A DNA stretch of 64,000 nucleotides, taken from the NCBI GenBank assembly GCA_900467745.1, contig UBQW01000016.1:248001-312000 (forward strand). The letters are read 5' to 3'. The position numbers and the translations under genes are program-made. Shown piece by piece: positions 38,165-49,642 of this stretch. How positions within the stretch are numbered: the first letter of the stretch is position 1; each line of letters begins with the position of its first letter. Below the pieces are notes generated by a model. That model saw only the letters and a list, made by a program, of their open reading frames with translations. It was not told the DNA's origin and searched no databases. Source of the DNA: Hyphomicrobiales bacterium. Lineage in GTDB: Bacteria; Pseudomonadota; Alphaproteobacteria; Rhizobiales; Rhizobiaceae.

Positions 38165-39054
38165 CACGGCACCTCATGTCCAATGGCAAGTGAATAGAGC
38201 TCGAACCAGGTCTGGCGATCGATTGAGACTTTGTTCGCGTCAGAGATGGCGGCGATCCGTTGCAGGTTGTTGGTCCCCAACACCGGTATGATTGCAGCCG
38301 GATGCGCCAACAGCCAGGCGACCGCAACAGCAGCAACGTCGACATCCTGTTCGCCCGCGATCTTGGCAAGTGCGGTGGCGAGCACTCCACCCCGGGTCAA
38401 GAGAGAGCCGCCACCCAGCGGCGACCAGGCCATGATAGGCCGCTTGCGTTCCTGCAAAAAAGCGAGATCGCCGTTTGTGAAAGCATCCGTGGCAGAGAGG
38501 CTGAGTTCGATCTGGTTGGTCGAAAGCGGCGTGCTCATAGCCGATTGCAGCAGCGCGAAATCCCAGGGGCGGAAGTTGGAGACGCCGACCGCTTTCACCT
38601 TGCCCGACTTCACAAGAGCATCAAGGGCCCCGCCGGTTTCGCATGCATCCATGAATGGGTCTGGGCGATGAATGAGGAGAAGATCGATCCGGTCTGTCGC
38701 CATGTCTCGCAGCGATGCCTCGACCGAGGCGTTGATATGGCCGGCGCTCGTATCGTAGTGCTTGACGCGTGAGGCCGCATGCCGACCAGCGGGCGCCACA
38801 ATGCCGCATTTGGTAACGATCTCCAGCTTGTCCCGCAGGCCGTTGGCGGCCCGAAGCGCGCGCCCAAGAATAGCTTCAGCGGTGTAGCCGCCGTAAATGT
38901 CGGCCTGATCAATAGTGGTTATACCCTGCTCGAGGCACGCCTCGATCTTTGCCTGTACATGCGCCGGCGAGGTGTCCGCGTCGTCGCCAATGCGCCACAT
39001 TCCATAGACGAGCCGGCTCAGCGATACGTCTGCGTTGAGTTCGATGCGTTCCAT
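38164..39054 (-). CDS. smoB: Aldo-keto reductase, 6-dehydroglucose reductase (SmoB)
   Basis: 296 residues. The AKR catalytic tetrad is visible: Asp and Tyr in TIDQADIYGGYTAEA (about 48-54), Lys in EIVTKCGI and His in LLLIHRPDPF. VSNFRPWD and SLSATDAF with SPLGGGSL are NADP-site segments. In the sulfo-SMO pathway this enzyme reduces 6-dehydro-D-glucose, released by desulfonation, to glucose. Overlaps smoC (TAATG) and smoA (TGATG), so the three are one translationally coupled unit. Confidence 0.87.
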   Translation of the reverse strand: MERIELNADVSLSRLVYGMWRIGDDADTSPAHVQAKIEACLEQGITTIDQADIYGGYTAEAILGRALRAANGLRDKLEIVTKCGIVAPAGRHAASRVKHYDTSAGHINASVEASLRDMATDRIDLLLIHRPDPFMDACETGGALDALVKSGKVKAVGVSNFRPWDFALLQSAMSTPLSTNQIELSLSATDAFTNGDLAFLQERKRPIMAWSPLGGGSLLTRGGVLATALAKIAGEQDVDVAAVAVAWLLAHPAAIIPVLGTNNLQRIAAISDANKVSIDRQTWFELYSLAIGHEVP

Positions 39055-40211
39055 TAGTGGCGCTTTCCATTTCCAAGGGGAGTGGCTGGGGTCTCGGCAG
39101 GAACCCTGCCTCGTACTTCCGGCAGAGAGCAGGTCTTCATCTGCGGCAGGACCTTCGTGCCGAAATGCTCGGCCTCATCAAGATGCGGGTAGCCGGAGAG
39201 GATGAAGGCACGGATACCCATCTTCTGGTAGCTTTCGAGTGCGGTCAGGACCTGATCGGTGGATCCAACCAGAGCCGCGCCGCAGCCCGATCGCGCGCGG
39301 CCGACGCCGGTCCAGATATTCGGCTCTACATAACCGAACTTGTCGGCAAGTTCGCGTGCCCTCGCCTGGTGCGAGACACCGAGTGAGATGCTATCATGAG
39401 CGCGGTTTCGGATCAGTTGACCATACTCGTCATCGAGCTTTGACACCAGATGCTCGGCATATTCGCGGGCTTCCACTTCCGTGTCACGCACGATCATGTG
39501 AATGCGCAGGCCATAATCGAGCGTGCGGCCATGGGCTTCTGCACGGGCATGCACGGCACGCATGCGCTCGGCAAGCTGTTCCTTGACCTCGGGCCACATC
39601 AGATAGACGTCACACTGGGCACCGCACAATTCCAGGGCGTCGGGAGAATACCCACCGAAGTAAAGCAGCGGACCGCCGTTCTGTTGATATGGTCTCGCCG
39701 GTTCGGTGGAGACGCCCTTGAACTGGTAAACCTCTCCATCGTGGTCGATCGTTTCGCGCGTCCACGCCTGGCGCAGGATTTCAACAACCTCGTGGCTACG
39801 GCGGTAGCGGTAAGCGCTGTCGGCGACCTCGCCAGGAAAATCGGAGCTGATGACGTTCAGCGTCAGACGACCCTTGAGCATATGGTCCAGCGTAGCGACA
39901 GTTCTGGCCAGCATGATCGGTTGCATTTCGCCACAGCGGATCGCAGCGAGGAAGTTTATCTTCTGCGTGATCGGTGCGCAGCCAGCAACGAAGCTGAGTG
40001 TATCCTGACCAACCTGGTAGGATGAGGGGCATAAGATGTTGCGGAAGCCGAGCGCTTCGGTCTTCTGCACGATTGACGAGCAGTGCGCCCAGCTCGAGCG
40101 CAGATTGTCGTCCGGAACGCCAAGATAGGCGTAGTCATCGGAGCACAACGCAGAAAACCATGATACTTCGGCGGCATCGAGATCGCCTGATGTTATCGGT
40201 ACAACGGTCAT
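39054..40211 (-). CDS. smoC: Sulfoquinovose monooxygenase, LLM flavin-dependent (SmoC)
   Basis: 385 residues from the ATG at 40211 with a strong GAGGAGGAA site. It resembles alkanesulfonate monooxygenase SsuD and luciferase-like enzymes: IVQKTEALGFRNILCPSSYQ, FLAAIRCGEMQPIMLARTVA, GRLTLNVISSDFPGE and YRRSHEVVEILRQAW. With reduced FMN and O2 it cleaves the C-S bond of sulfoquinovose, giving 6-dehydroglucose and sulfite. The assignment rests on family plus the smoB/smoA and sulfoquinovosidase context. First gene of its operon, divergent from smoD. Confidence 0.88.
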   Translation of the reverse strand: MTVVPITSGDLDAAEVSWFSALCSDDYAYLGVPDDNLRSSWAHCSSIVQKTEALGFRNILCPSSYQVGQDTLSFVAGCAPITQKINFLAAIRCGEMQPIMLARTVATLDHMLKGRLTLNVISSDFPGEVADSAYRYRRSHEVVEILRQAWTRETIDHDGEVYQFKGVSTEPARPYQQNGGPLLYFGGYSPDALELCGAQCDVYLMWPEVKEQLAERMRAVHARAEAHGRTLDYGLRIHMIVRDTEVEAREYAEHLVSKLDDEYGQLIRNRAHDSISLGVSHQARARELADKFGYVEPNIWTGVGRARSGCGAALVGSTDQVLTALESYQKMGIRAFILSGYPHLDEAEHFGTKVLPQMKTCSLPEVRGRVPAETPATPLGNGKRH

Positions 40212-40260
40212 AAAATTCCTCCTCACCTGCCGAATGGGACTTGAATATCATCAGGTTTTT

Positions 40261-40284
40261 AGTAAATCAATGGTGTATCAATTT
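40261..40284. promoter_or_regulatory. Candidate SmoD operator 1 (smoC/smoD divergent promoter)
   Basis: On the minus strand this 24-base element contains TTGATACACCATTGAT. It matches the element at 41139-41162 at 22 of 24 positions but in opposite orientation. It has imperfect dyad symmetry (AAAT..ATA...TAT..ATTT) and a TTGAT repeat spaced 11 bases, suiting a dimeric GntR protein. It lies about 50 bases upstream of smoC and 30 upstream of smoD. Confidence 0.7.
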
Positions 40285-40313
40285 TTTGTCTCGTGCCCAA
40301 GGATGGCCTGCAA

Positions 40314-41018
40314 ATGAAGAACGCCCGCGGTAGCCTGCCTATGTATCTCCAGATCGCCGAGCTTCTGGTTCGCGATATCGCGGCAGGACGATTGATCGAT
40401 GGCGAGAAGCTTGCGCCCGAGCGCGAGATGGCTGCCAACCTTGGCATCGCTGTCGGAACGCTGCGCAAAACTCTTGCGGAACTGCAAAGCCGCGGCCTTC
40501 TTGAGCGCGTACAAGGCTCGGGCAACTACATTAGAGCGATCAGCGATCCTAAAAGCGTTTACGCCATGTTCCGGCTCGAGCTTGTCGATGGTGGTGGGCT
40601 TCCAACCGCGGAAGTTCTGGACGTATGCCGACTGGAAAAGCCAGGGTATCTGCCCACCTTCGGGGCTTCCAGAGAGGGCCATCGGATCCGACGCTTGCGC
40701 CGGCTGTCCGGTAAGGTCGTGGCGGTGGAAGAGATATGGCTCGACGGATCCTATGTGGAAACGGTCACCGCGGAAGACTTGTCAGAGTCTCTCTACCTTT
40801 ATTACAGGACGAGGCTCGGACTCTGGATCGCGCGCGCTGAGGATCAGGTCGGGTTGAGTCTCGTTCCGGATTGGGCCCCTGAGGCGTTTGGGCAAAGGCC
40901 GGGTAGTCCGGTGCCTCATGTCGTCCGCTCAAGTCAGGCGCAGGACGGCGTCACGGCCGAGCTGTCGCATACGTGGTATGATCATGCGCTAGCACGTTAC
41001 GTTAGCCGGCTGCGATAA
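40314..41018 (+). CDS. smoD: GntR-family (HutC/UTRA) regulator of the smo locus (SmoD)
   Basis: 234 residues from the ATG at 40314 (AAGGA upstream); a GTG at 40293 would add seven. The winged helix includes MYLQIAELLVRDIAAGRLIDGEKL and PEREMAANLGIAVGTLRKTL; the C-terminal UTRA effector domain runs from about 90 to the end (VAVEEIWLDGSYVE). Its position between the divergent smoCBA and smoEFGHI units and the matched elements on both sides argue for local control, with sulfoquinovose or a derivative as likely inducer. Confidence 0.87.
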   Translation: MKNARGSLPMYLQIAELLVRDIAAGRLIDGEKLAPEREMAANLGIAVGTLRKTLAELQSRGLLERVQGSGNYIRAISDPKSVYAMFRLELVDGGGLPTAEVLDVCRLEKPGYLPTFGASREGHRIRRLRRLSGKVVAVEEIWLDGSYVETVTAEDLSESLYLYYRTRLGLWIARAEDQVGLSLVPDWAPEAFGQRPGSPVPHVVRSSQAQDGVTAELSHTWYDHALARYVSRLR

Positions 41019-41138
41019 GGTCGAGCAACACCATCTCAGCAGGGCGCTTGTGAAAAACTGACGAAAGCCAATTTTCACCTGAATCGTCAGTTGTGTTATA
41101 TTTCAATATGTTAGCGTGTATTTTAACCGACATAAATA

Positions 41139-41162
41139 AAATTGATACACTATTGATTTCCT
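41139..41162 (+). promoter_or_regulatory. Candidate SmoD operator 2 (smoE promoter)
   Basis: Contains TTGATACACTATTGAT, 22 of 24 bases identical to the element between smoC and smoD. It lies 73 bases upstream of smoE in the only long gap (41019-41234) of the plus-strand unit, so smoE-smoI probably have their own promoter. Confidence 0.7.
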
Positions 41163-41234
41163 TATCGCGGTCGGTATGATCGCTACCAAGAGGAGACCTT
41201 GGTTTGATTTCGATCAAGGTTTGAGGAGGAGCGC

Positions 41235-43603
<2,369 letters not shown>

Positions 43604-43737
43604 GCCGCCATTTCGCACCATAGCGCAGATCTGCAATGCCTCTTGTTCGAGCGTTGCAGGTCGCGCCAACCGCCCTCTCTAGAGAAAGGGACATGACATG
43701 GACATGGACATGGACACGAACAGCAGGAGCGCTCGCC

Positions 43738-44670
43738 GTGAGTATATCAATCATGCCGCTCACTGACGCAGAAGAAGAGCGACTGCCGCGGTGGAGCAAA
43801 TGGCTCGACCTAAGCGACCGCGCGCTGGCCGTTCTTTTGTTGGCGCCCGCCGCCATCCTGCTGTCGCTGATCATCGTCTATCCTGTCGGCCGTCTGGTCT
43901 ACACCAGCTTCTTCAACCTGTCGCTAACCTCCGGCTTGCCGGCGGAGTTCGTCGGCATCGACAATTACCGTGCGATGATCGACGACCCGGTATTTTGGCA
44001 GACGCTTTGGAATACGGTGCTGATCACCATCATCACGGTCCCGGGCGCCCTGCTCGTCGGCCTCGGCCTTGCGCTTCTCGCCAACCTGCCCTTTGCCATG
44101 CAATGGCCGGTACGGTTGTCGCTGCTCATCCCCTGGGCGCTGCCGCTTTCCTTTGCCGGCCTTATTTTTGCATGGTTTTTCCACTCCGAGTATGGTGTCG
44201 TCAACGACGTTCTCACCCGTCTCGGTTTCGGCAGCATCATCTGGTTCAACTCTCCTAATTGGGCCTTTGCCGCCATCTGCCTGACGATCGTTTGGAAGAC
44301 GTCCTCCTTCATGGCGCTGATGATCCTCGCAGGCCTTCAGACCATCCCGCGGTCTCTTTATGAAGCGGCTGATGTCGACGGTGCAGGACGTGTCCGGCAG
44401 TTCTTCGAGATCACGCTACCGCTGCTCAAACCTTCGATCGTCGTTGCACTTATTTTCCGTACCATCACGGCGCTGCAGACGTTCGACATACCATTCATGA
44501 TGACGGGTGGCGGTCCTGGCACCTCGACCGCGACGCTTGCGATGTACATCCACCAGAACACTGTATCGTTCCTCGACCTCGGTTACGGATCAGCACTCGC
44601 AGTCGTCATGTTCGCACTGTCGATGGCCGTCACCGCCGTTTATCTCCGCATTATCAGGACGAAGGAATAG
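43738..44670 (+). CDS. smoG: ABC transporter permease for sulfoquinovose glycosides (SmoG)
   Basis: About 310 residues from a GTG at 43738, which has AGGAG eight bases upstream; an ATG at 43693 in frame would add 15 residues encoded by a hexanucleotide repeat. MalF-type permease: six helices, FVGIDNYRAMIDDPVFWQTL periplasmic segment, and EAA loop YEAADVDGAGRVRQFFEITL. Forms the channel with SmoH, whose gene starts 3 bases later. Confidence 0.88.
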   Translation: MSISIMPLTDAEEERLPRWSKWLDLSDRALAVLLLAPAAILLSLIIVYPVGRLVYTSFFNLSLTSGLPAEFVGIDNYRAMIDDPVFWQTLWNTVLITIITVPGALLVGLGLALLANLPFAMQWPVRLSLLIPWALPLSFAGLIFAWFFHSEYGVVNDVLTRLGFGSIIWFNSPNWAFAAICLTIVWKTSSFMALMILAGLQTIPRSLYEAADVDGAGRVRQFFEITLPLLKPSIVVALIFRTITALQTFDIPFMMTGGGPGTSTATLAMYIHQNTVSFLDLGYGSALAVVMFALSMAVTAVYLRIIRTKE

Positions 44671-44673
44671 GTC

Positions 44674-45528
44674 ATGAGCGCCGTAATCGTTCCCAGCCCC
44701 GCGTCATTCCTGACCGGAAAGCCGCTGCGCTTCATCGCCGCCGCCGTCCTCCTCGTCAACGGTCTTTTTCCGGCGCTGTGGATCCTGTTCACATCGTTGA
44801 AGACGGAAAGCGAGCTGACGCTGAAGCCCATTACCTGGCTCCCACATCACGCCACGCTTGCCAACTATATGCAGGCGTTCTCCGATCAGCCGCTGCATCT
44901 TTTTCTATTCAACAGCTTCATGGTCGCCCTGCTCTCAACACTGCTCACCTTATTCGTCTCGGTTCTTGCAGCATACGCTTTGGCGCGCCTTAACTTGCGC
45001 TTTCGCGGACTGATCCTGGCGCTGATCGTCGCTGTCTCCACTTTTCCGCTGGTGACGCTCCTCGTACCCCTGTTCGAGATCATGCGCTCGCTCAATCTCC
45101 TTAACACGTGGGTTGCACTGGTCCTGCCCTATACAGTGCTGTCTCTGCCGATCTGCACGCTGATGCTGATCTCGTTCTTCGAGGGTATCCCGCGCGATCT
45201 AGAGAATGCTGCGATGATCGATGGCTGCACGCGTCTCGGCGCCCTTTTCAAAGTCGTCGTCCCACTTTGCGCACCGGGGGTCTTCACGGCAGGTATCCTG
45301 GCCTTCGTCAACGCCTGGGATGAATTCCTGCTGGCATTGTCCTTCAACTCCAACCCGTCGCTACGCACCCTCCCAGTCGGCATCCAACTCTATCAGGGCG
45401 AGTTCGCCTTTCCCTGGCCTGTGATATCGTCTGCGCTTGTCGTTGGCATTGTTCCGGTAGCAATCCTGATTGTCATCTTCCAGGAGCGTGTCGTGTCGGG
45501 ACTGACCTCGGGGGGCATCAAGGGATGA
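44674..45528 (+). CDS. smoH: ABC transporter permease for sulfoquinovose glycosides (SmoH)
   Basis: 284 residues, MalG-type. SELTLKPITWLPHHATLANY is the periplasmic segment after helix 1; the EAA loop reads ENAAMIDGCTRLGALFKVVV; a GIQLYQGEFAFPWPV-like segment and the C-terminal QERVVSGLTSGGIKG are standard for carbohydrate permeases. Good AAGGAATAGG ribosome site. The sulfoquinovosidase gene follows. Confidence 0.9.
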   Translation: MSAVIVPSPASFLTGKPLRFIAAAVLLVNGLFPALWILFTSLKTESELTLKPITWLPHHATLANYMQAFSDQPLHLFLFNSFMVALLSTLLTLFVSVLAAYALARLNLRFRGLILALIVAVSTFPLVTLLVPLFEIMRSLNLLNTWVALVLPYTVLSLPICTLMLISFFEGIPRDLENAAMIDGCTRLGALFKVVVPLCAPGVFTAGILAFVNAWDEFLLALSFNSNPSLRTLPVGIQLYQGEFAFPWPVISSALVVGIVPVAILIVIFQERVVSGLTSGGIKG

Positions 45529-45617
45529 GGCCCGCCACAGCAATGCAGCAGGATAATATGTTTGCCGACCTAACGCTCGAACGCCCGGCGACGAATGAAC
45601 TGAGATGCGAGGACAAG

Positions 45618-47621
45618 ATGAGCGAGCGCGTGACACTCGAAGCGACAGCTTCGGGTTTCATCATCTCGCTCGGCGGGCGCGTCATTCTCAACCATACGAG
45701 CAGCGCACCTGCAATTTTCGTTGGAATCGGCGAAGAGCGAATGGACATGTATCGTGGCAACTTCGAGATCGAAGACTACGTGATCGAGCGCAGCAGATTG
45801 GCGCATGCCGAGATCGATGGCCGCAGGATCGCGTTGTCAGAACGCACTGGCCAGCCGCCACGTCTTGTCCTAACCGTCACTGATGGCGCCATCGAGATCC
45901 AGGCACTCGATCCGCTGATCAACCGCTTCTGGATGCGGATCGCCGCCGACCATGGCGAACATGTGTGGGGCGGCGGCGAGCAGATGTCTTATTTCGACAT
46001 GCGCGGCAGGCGCTTTCCACTCTGGACGTCTGAACCGGGCGTCGGCCGCGACAAAACCAGCGAGATTACCTTCAAATCCAACATCAAGGATCGTGCTGGC
46101 GGCGACTACTTCAACACCAACTACCCGCAGCCGACCTACGTGTCGTCAGCACGCTACGCGCTGCACGTAGAGACAACCGCCTATTCGGTCTTCGACTTTC
46201 GCCACAAGAGCTTTCACGAGATCGAGGCCTGGGCCATTCCCGAGCGGATCGAGCTCTTTGCCGCGTCCAGCTTTGTCGAGATTGTGGGCCAGCTTTCCAA
46301 GCGCTTCGGTCGCCAACCGCGGTTACCCGAGTGGGTGTATAAGGGTGCAATCATCGGCCTGAAAGATGGCGTCAACTCATTTGCCCGGCTGCAAGCGATG
46401 CGCGACGCGGGCGTACAGGTCTCAGGTCTCTGGTGCGAGGACTGGGTCGGACTTAGACAGACTTCGTTTGGGGCGCGACTGTTTTGGGACTGGCAAGCAA
46501 ACGAGGACCGTTATCCGGGCCTGCGGCAGAAGATCGCCGAGTTGAATGACGCCGGGATCCGCTTTCTGGGCTATGTAAATCCCTATCTATGCGTTGATGG
46601 GCCGCTCTTCCCGGAGGCTGAACGTGCAGGCTATTTTGCCCGGACCGCGGACGGCGCAACGGCCCTGGTTGATTTCGGCGAGTTCGATTGCGGTGTGGTC
46701 GATTTTACAAATCCGGACGCTGCCGAATGGTTCGCCGAGGAAGTCATCGGAAAGAAAATGCTTGATTTCGGCCTATCCGGCTGGATGGCCGACTTCGGCG
46801 AATACCTGCCAATCGATGTCAACTTGGACAACGGTATCGACGCTAAGCTGATGCACAATGCGTGGCCAACCCTTTGGGCTGAGGTCAACGCCAACGCCGT
46901 GGCCTCGCGTGGCATGTCGGGCGAGGCACTGTTCTTCATGCGAGCGGGCTTCACTGGGGTCCAAGCGCATTGCCCACTGCTGTGGGGCGGTGACCAATCG
47001 GTCGACTTCTCGCGTCACGATGGTCTTGTCACCGTTATCTCGGCAGCACTATCGTCAGGGCTACTCGGCAATGCCTATCATCACTCCGATATCGGCGGCT
47101 ACACCAGCTTGTTCGGAAACGTCCGCACGCCCGAACTGCTGATGCGTTGGGCAGAAATGTCGGTGTTCACGCCGGTCATGCGCACGCATGAAGGAAACCG
47201 GCCCCGCGACAACGTCCAGATCGATCAGGATCCAAAAGTGCTGGCGCATTTTGCGCGCATGACGCGCCTTTACGTGCATTTGGCACCCTACCTTCGCACC
47301 CTATCGGCGGCGGCTGAGGAAACTGGAGTGCCGGTTCAGCGACCGCTTTTCCTGCATCATGAGGATGACCGCAACACCTATGCGATCCAGGATAGCTATC
47401 TGTATGGAAAAGAGTTGCTTGTCGCGCCTGTATGGCAGGCCGAGCAGCGCGAACGGACGCTCTACCTGCCGAGCGGCGTGGATTGGATCCATGTGTGGAG
47501 TGGCCAAGCGTATTCCGGTGGACAAGAAATCAACATAGTCGCTCCTGTCGGTGCGCCGCCGGTCTTTTATCGCGCTGACGCATCATTTGCCGCGACCTTT
47601 GCGACGCTGGCTGAGCTATAG
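45618..47621 (+). CDS. smoI: Sulfoquinovosidase, GH31 family (SmoI)
   Basis: 667 residues from the ATG at 45618 (GAGG five bases upstream); an earlier ATG at 45525 overlaps the smoH stop but would add an unusual N-terminus, and key residue spacing to the Agrobacterium enzyme fits 45618 better. GH31 catalytic Asp in GWMADFGEYLP (about 392) and acid/base Asp in GGDQSVDF (about 459). Sulfonate recognition residues of sulfoquinovosidases are all present: Arg and Trp in SFGARLFWDW (about 287 and 290) and Tyr in SDIGGYTSLF (about 495), separating it from ordinary alpha-glucosidases. It releases sulfoquinovose from its glycerol glycoside. Confidence 0.93.
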   Translation: MSERVTLEATASGFIISLGGRVILNHTSSAPAIFVGIGEERMDMYRGNFEIEDYVIERSRLAHAEIDGRRIALSERTGQPPRLVLTVTDGAIEIQALDPLINRFWMRIAADHGEHVWGGGEQMSYFDMRGRRFPLWTSEPGVGRDKTSEITFKSNIKDRAGGDYFNTNYPQPTYVSSARYALHVETTAYSVFDFRHKSFHEIEAWAIPERIELFAASSFVEIVGQLSKRFGRQPRLPEWVYKGAIIGLKDGVNSFARLQAMRDAGVQVSGLWCEDWVGLRQTSFGARLFWDWQANEDRYPGLRQKIAELNDAGIRFLGYVNPYLCVDGPLFPEAERAGYFARTADGATALVDFGEFDCGVVDFTNPDAAEWFAEEVIGKKMLDFGLSGWMADFGEYLPIDVNLDNGIDAKLMHNAWPTLWAEVNANAVASRGMSGEALFFMRAGFTGVQAHCPLLWGGDQSVDFSRHDGLVTVISAALSSGLLGNAYHHSDIGGYTSLFGNVRTPELLMRWAEMSVFTPVMRTHEGNRPRDNVQIDQDPKVLAHFARMTRLYVHLAPYLRTLSAAAEETGVPVQRPLFLHHEDDRNTYAIQDSYLYGKELLVAPVWQAEQRERTLYLPSGVDWIHVWSGQAYSGGQEINIVAPVGAPPVFYRADASFAATFATLAEL

Positions 47622-47628
47622 GCAGAAA

Positions 47629-48516
47629 CTAGGTTCGCTTGACCCGGCACATTTCAATCAGTGTCGAAGCAGCTTTGCTGCTGTGCCGTTCCTTGTGTTT
47701 CAGAAGTCGGAACTCCCGGACCGGTCGGCAAAAGTCGACCTCGATCAGCTTGCCGGCCTCTATATGCTGTTGAGCGGCGAGACGGGAGACGGCAGCCGCG
47801 CACACGCTGTCATCAAGGGCGGCTAAGATTGCCTCATTGGATGGTAACACCATCGCGACCGCTAAATCCTCGACCTTTATACCCAACTCAACCAGCGCGT
47901 CTTCGAAAACGGAACGTGTGCCCGAGCCGACTTCGCGCATTACCCATGGTGTCGCGACAAGCTCTTCGCTAGCAAGTTCGCTAGCGCGCGCCCAGGGATG
48001 AGATGCGCTGACGACCACCACAAGCTCGTCTTGCGCGACGACGGAAGCGGCGAGCGCCGGCTCGTCGATGTCACCTTCCACGAAGCCAACATCAGCCTCG
48101 CCGGAAATGACAGCATCGGCGACCGTACGCGTATTGCCAATTGTCAGAGTAAGGTCGATGCCCGGGTGCAACGCATGGAATCTCATGAGGCGGGAAGGGA
48201 GCCAATAACTGGCAATCGTCTGGCTGGCGAACACACTCAACGTTCCGCGCCGCATTCCGCCCAGTTCGCTAAGCACAAGCTCGGCTGCGCGGGCTCTTGA
48301 AAGCAACGACTTCGCTTCACCGAGGAAGATTCGCCCAGATTCCGTCAGCTCAATGCGGCGGCCGACGCGGTGAAAAAGCTCTACGCCATAGTGGTGCTCA
48401 AGGTTCTTGATCGCCGTGCTGACGGCGGATGGTGTGAGGTTGACTGAGGCCGCTGCCTTGGTCAGATGTTCACGCTCTGCCACCGCGACGAAAATTGCAA
48501 GCTGTTCAAAGGTCAT
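47629..48516 (-). CDS. LysR-family regulator, CysB/YeiE-like, next to the exporter gene
   Basis: 295 residues. Winged helix MTFEQLAIFVAVAEREHLTK with AAASVNLTPSAVSTAIKNLE; the effector domain (about 90-290) has LTLTIGNTRTVADAVISGEA and ADVGFVEGDID. It converges on smoI with a 7-base gap and is divergent from the YeiH-like exporter, the usual arrangement of YeiE and YeiH. E. coli-type YeiE is reported to respond to sulfite, so it may sense sulfite from the SMO pathway. That link is inference. Confidence 0.87.
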   Translation of the reverse strand: MTFEQLAIFVAVAEREHLTKAAASVNLTPSAVSTAIKNLEHHYGVELFHRVGRRIELTESGRIFLGEAKSLLSRARAAELVLSELGGMRRGTLSVFASQTIASYWLPSRLMRFHALHPGIDLTLTIGNTRTVADAVISGEADVGFVEGDIDEPALAASVVAQDELVVVVSASHPWARASELASEELVATPWVMREVGSGTRSVFEDALVELGIKVEDLAVAMVLPSNEAILAALDDSVCAAAVSRLAAQQHIEAGKLIEVDFCRPVREFRLLKHKERHSSKAASTLIEMCRVKRT

Positions 48517-48523
48517 GGGAAAT

Positions 48524-48542
48524 CATTCTATTTTTTCGAATG
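48524..48542. promoter_or_regulatory. Candidate LysR-type box between the regulator and exporter
   Basis: CATTC-N9-GAATG, a perfect 5-bp dyad containing a T-N11-A core, lies 8 bases upstream of the LysR start and 81 bases before the exporter start. A second palindrome, GAATATTC, lies at 48553-48560. Together they fit a bidirectional LysR control site. Confidence 0.5.
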
Positions 48543-48622
48543 AAATGTAGAAGAATATTCGATGGAAGTCGACGCGATTAGCTGAAAAATCTGACAGCAA
48601 TCATTAGAATTCCAGGTGCCCG

Positions 48623-49642
48623 ATGACCCTCCAAAATTACTACAAACACAGTCGCCAGATCGTTCCCGGCTTGCTTGTCTGCACCGCGGTCGCTGCCGCT
48701 GCCTATCTGTTCGAGCGCTTGGAACATGCCGTGTTCGGCGTTGGGCTTCTTGAAGCACTTGTCTTTGCGATCGTGATTGGGATCATCACGCGAACGGCCT
48801 TACCCGGCAAAACATCTTGGCAGCCGGGCATCAGTTTCAGCTCCAAGACATTGCTCGAGATCGCCATCGTCCTCCTGGGGGCCTCCTTGAGTTTGGGGAC
48901 GTTGCGAAGCGCAGGTGCGACGCTGGTCGTCTGCGTCGTGGCAATTGTTGTCATTTCGATCTGCGCCAGCTTCCTCGTTGCCCGCTTCTGCGGATTGTCG
49001 AGCCGACTTTCTATGTTGATTGCTTGTGGTAACTCGATCTGCGGCAATTCCGCGATTGTCGCTGTTGCCCCGGTCATCGAAGCGGATTCCGATGAAGTTG
49101 CGGCTGCGCTTGCCTTTACCGCGGTTCTAGGCGTCGCCTCGGTCCTCATCCTTCCGCTAGTGTATTTCTATGCGGGCATGTCGGTGACGCAATATGGCGC
49201 ATTGGCCGGCCTGACGGTCTACGCCGTACCGCAAGTCCTTGCAGCGGCGGCACCTGCGGGCCTTATAGCCGTTCAGACAGGAACGTTGATCAAGCTGCTG
49301 CGCGTCTTGATGTTGGGTCCAGTCATCTTCGTCCTTGGAATTCTTCAAAAGGACCGCAGTGACTGTACCCATGCGCAACGCGGTCTCGTTCCGTGGTTCA
49401 TCATAGGCTTCATCATTGTGGTGATCGCTCGTTCGGTGGGGCTAATTCCAGCGACAATCATTCCGTTCTTGCTTACCTTGTCGAGCGTTCTGACAGTCCT
49501 TGCAATGGCAGCGTTGGGACTGTCGGTAAATATTCGAACCGTCGCCAGTGCAGGCGGACGCGTCATTCTTGCGGCATCTGCGTCGCTGCTGCTTCTGACA
49601 GCTATGAGTTACTGCGGTGTCGTTACCGTCCTCGCACGTTAG
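48623..49642 (+). CDS. YeiH-family putative sulfate/sulfite exporter
   Basis: 339 residues, strongly hydrophobic with about ten helices. Features typical of the family (PF03601): LPGKTSWQPGISFSSKTLLE, IVLLGASLSLGTL, LIACGNSICGNSAIVAVAPV with the glycine/asparagine-rich GNSICGNSAI repeat, and LAMAALGLSVNIRTVASAGG near the end. Members are annotated as sulfate exporters with limited direct proof. Adjacent to a pathway that releases sulfite, export of sulfite or sulfate is a plausible role. Confidence 0.87.
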   Translation: MTLQNYYKHSRQIVPGLLVCTAVAAAAYLFERLEHAVFGVGLLEALVFAIVIGIITRTALPGKTSWQPGISFSSKTLLEIAIVLLGASLSLGTLRSAGATLVVCVVAIVVISICASFLVARFCGLSSRLSMLIACGNSICGNSAIVAVAPVIEADSDEVAAALAFTAVLGVASVLILPLVYFYAGMSVTQYGALAGLTVYAVPQVLAAAAPAGLIAVQTGTLIKLLRVLMLGPVIFVLGILQKDRSDCTHAQRGLVPWFIIGFIIVVIARSVGLIPATIIPFLLTLSSVLTVLAMAALGLSVNIRTVASAGGRVILAASASLLLLTAMSYCGVVTVLAR

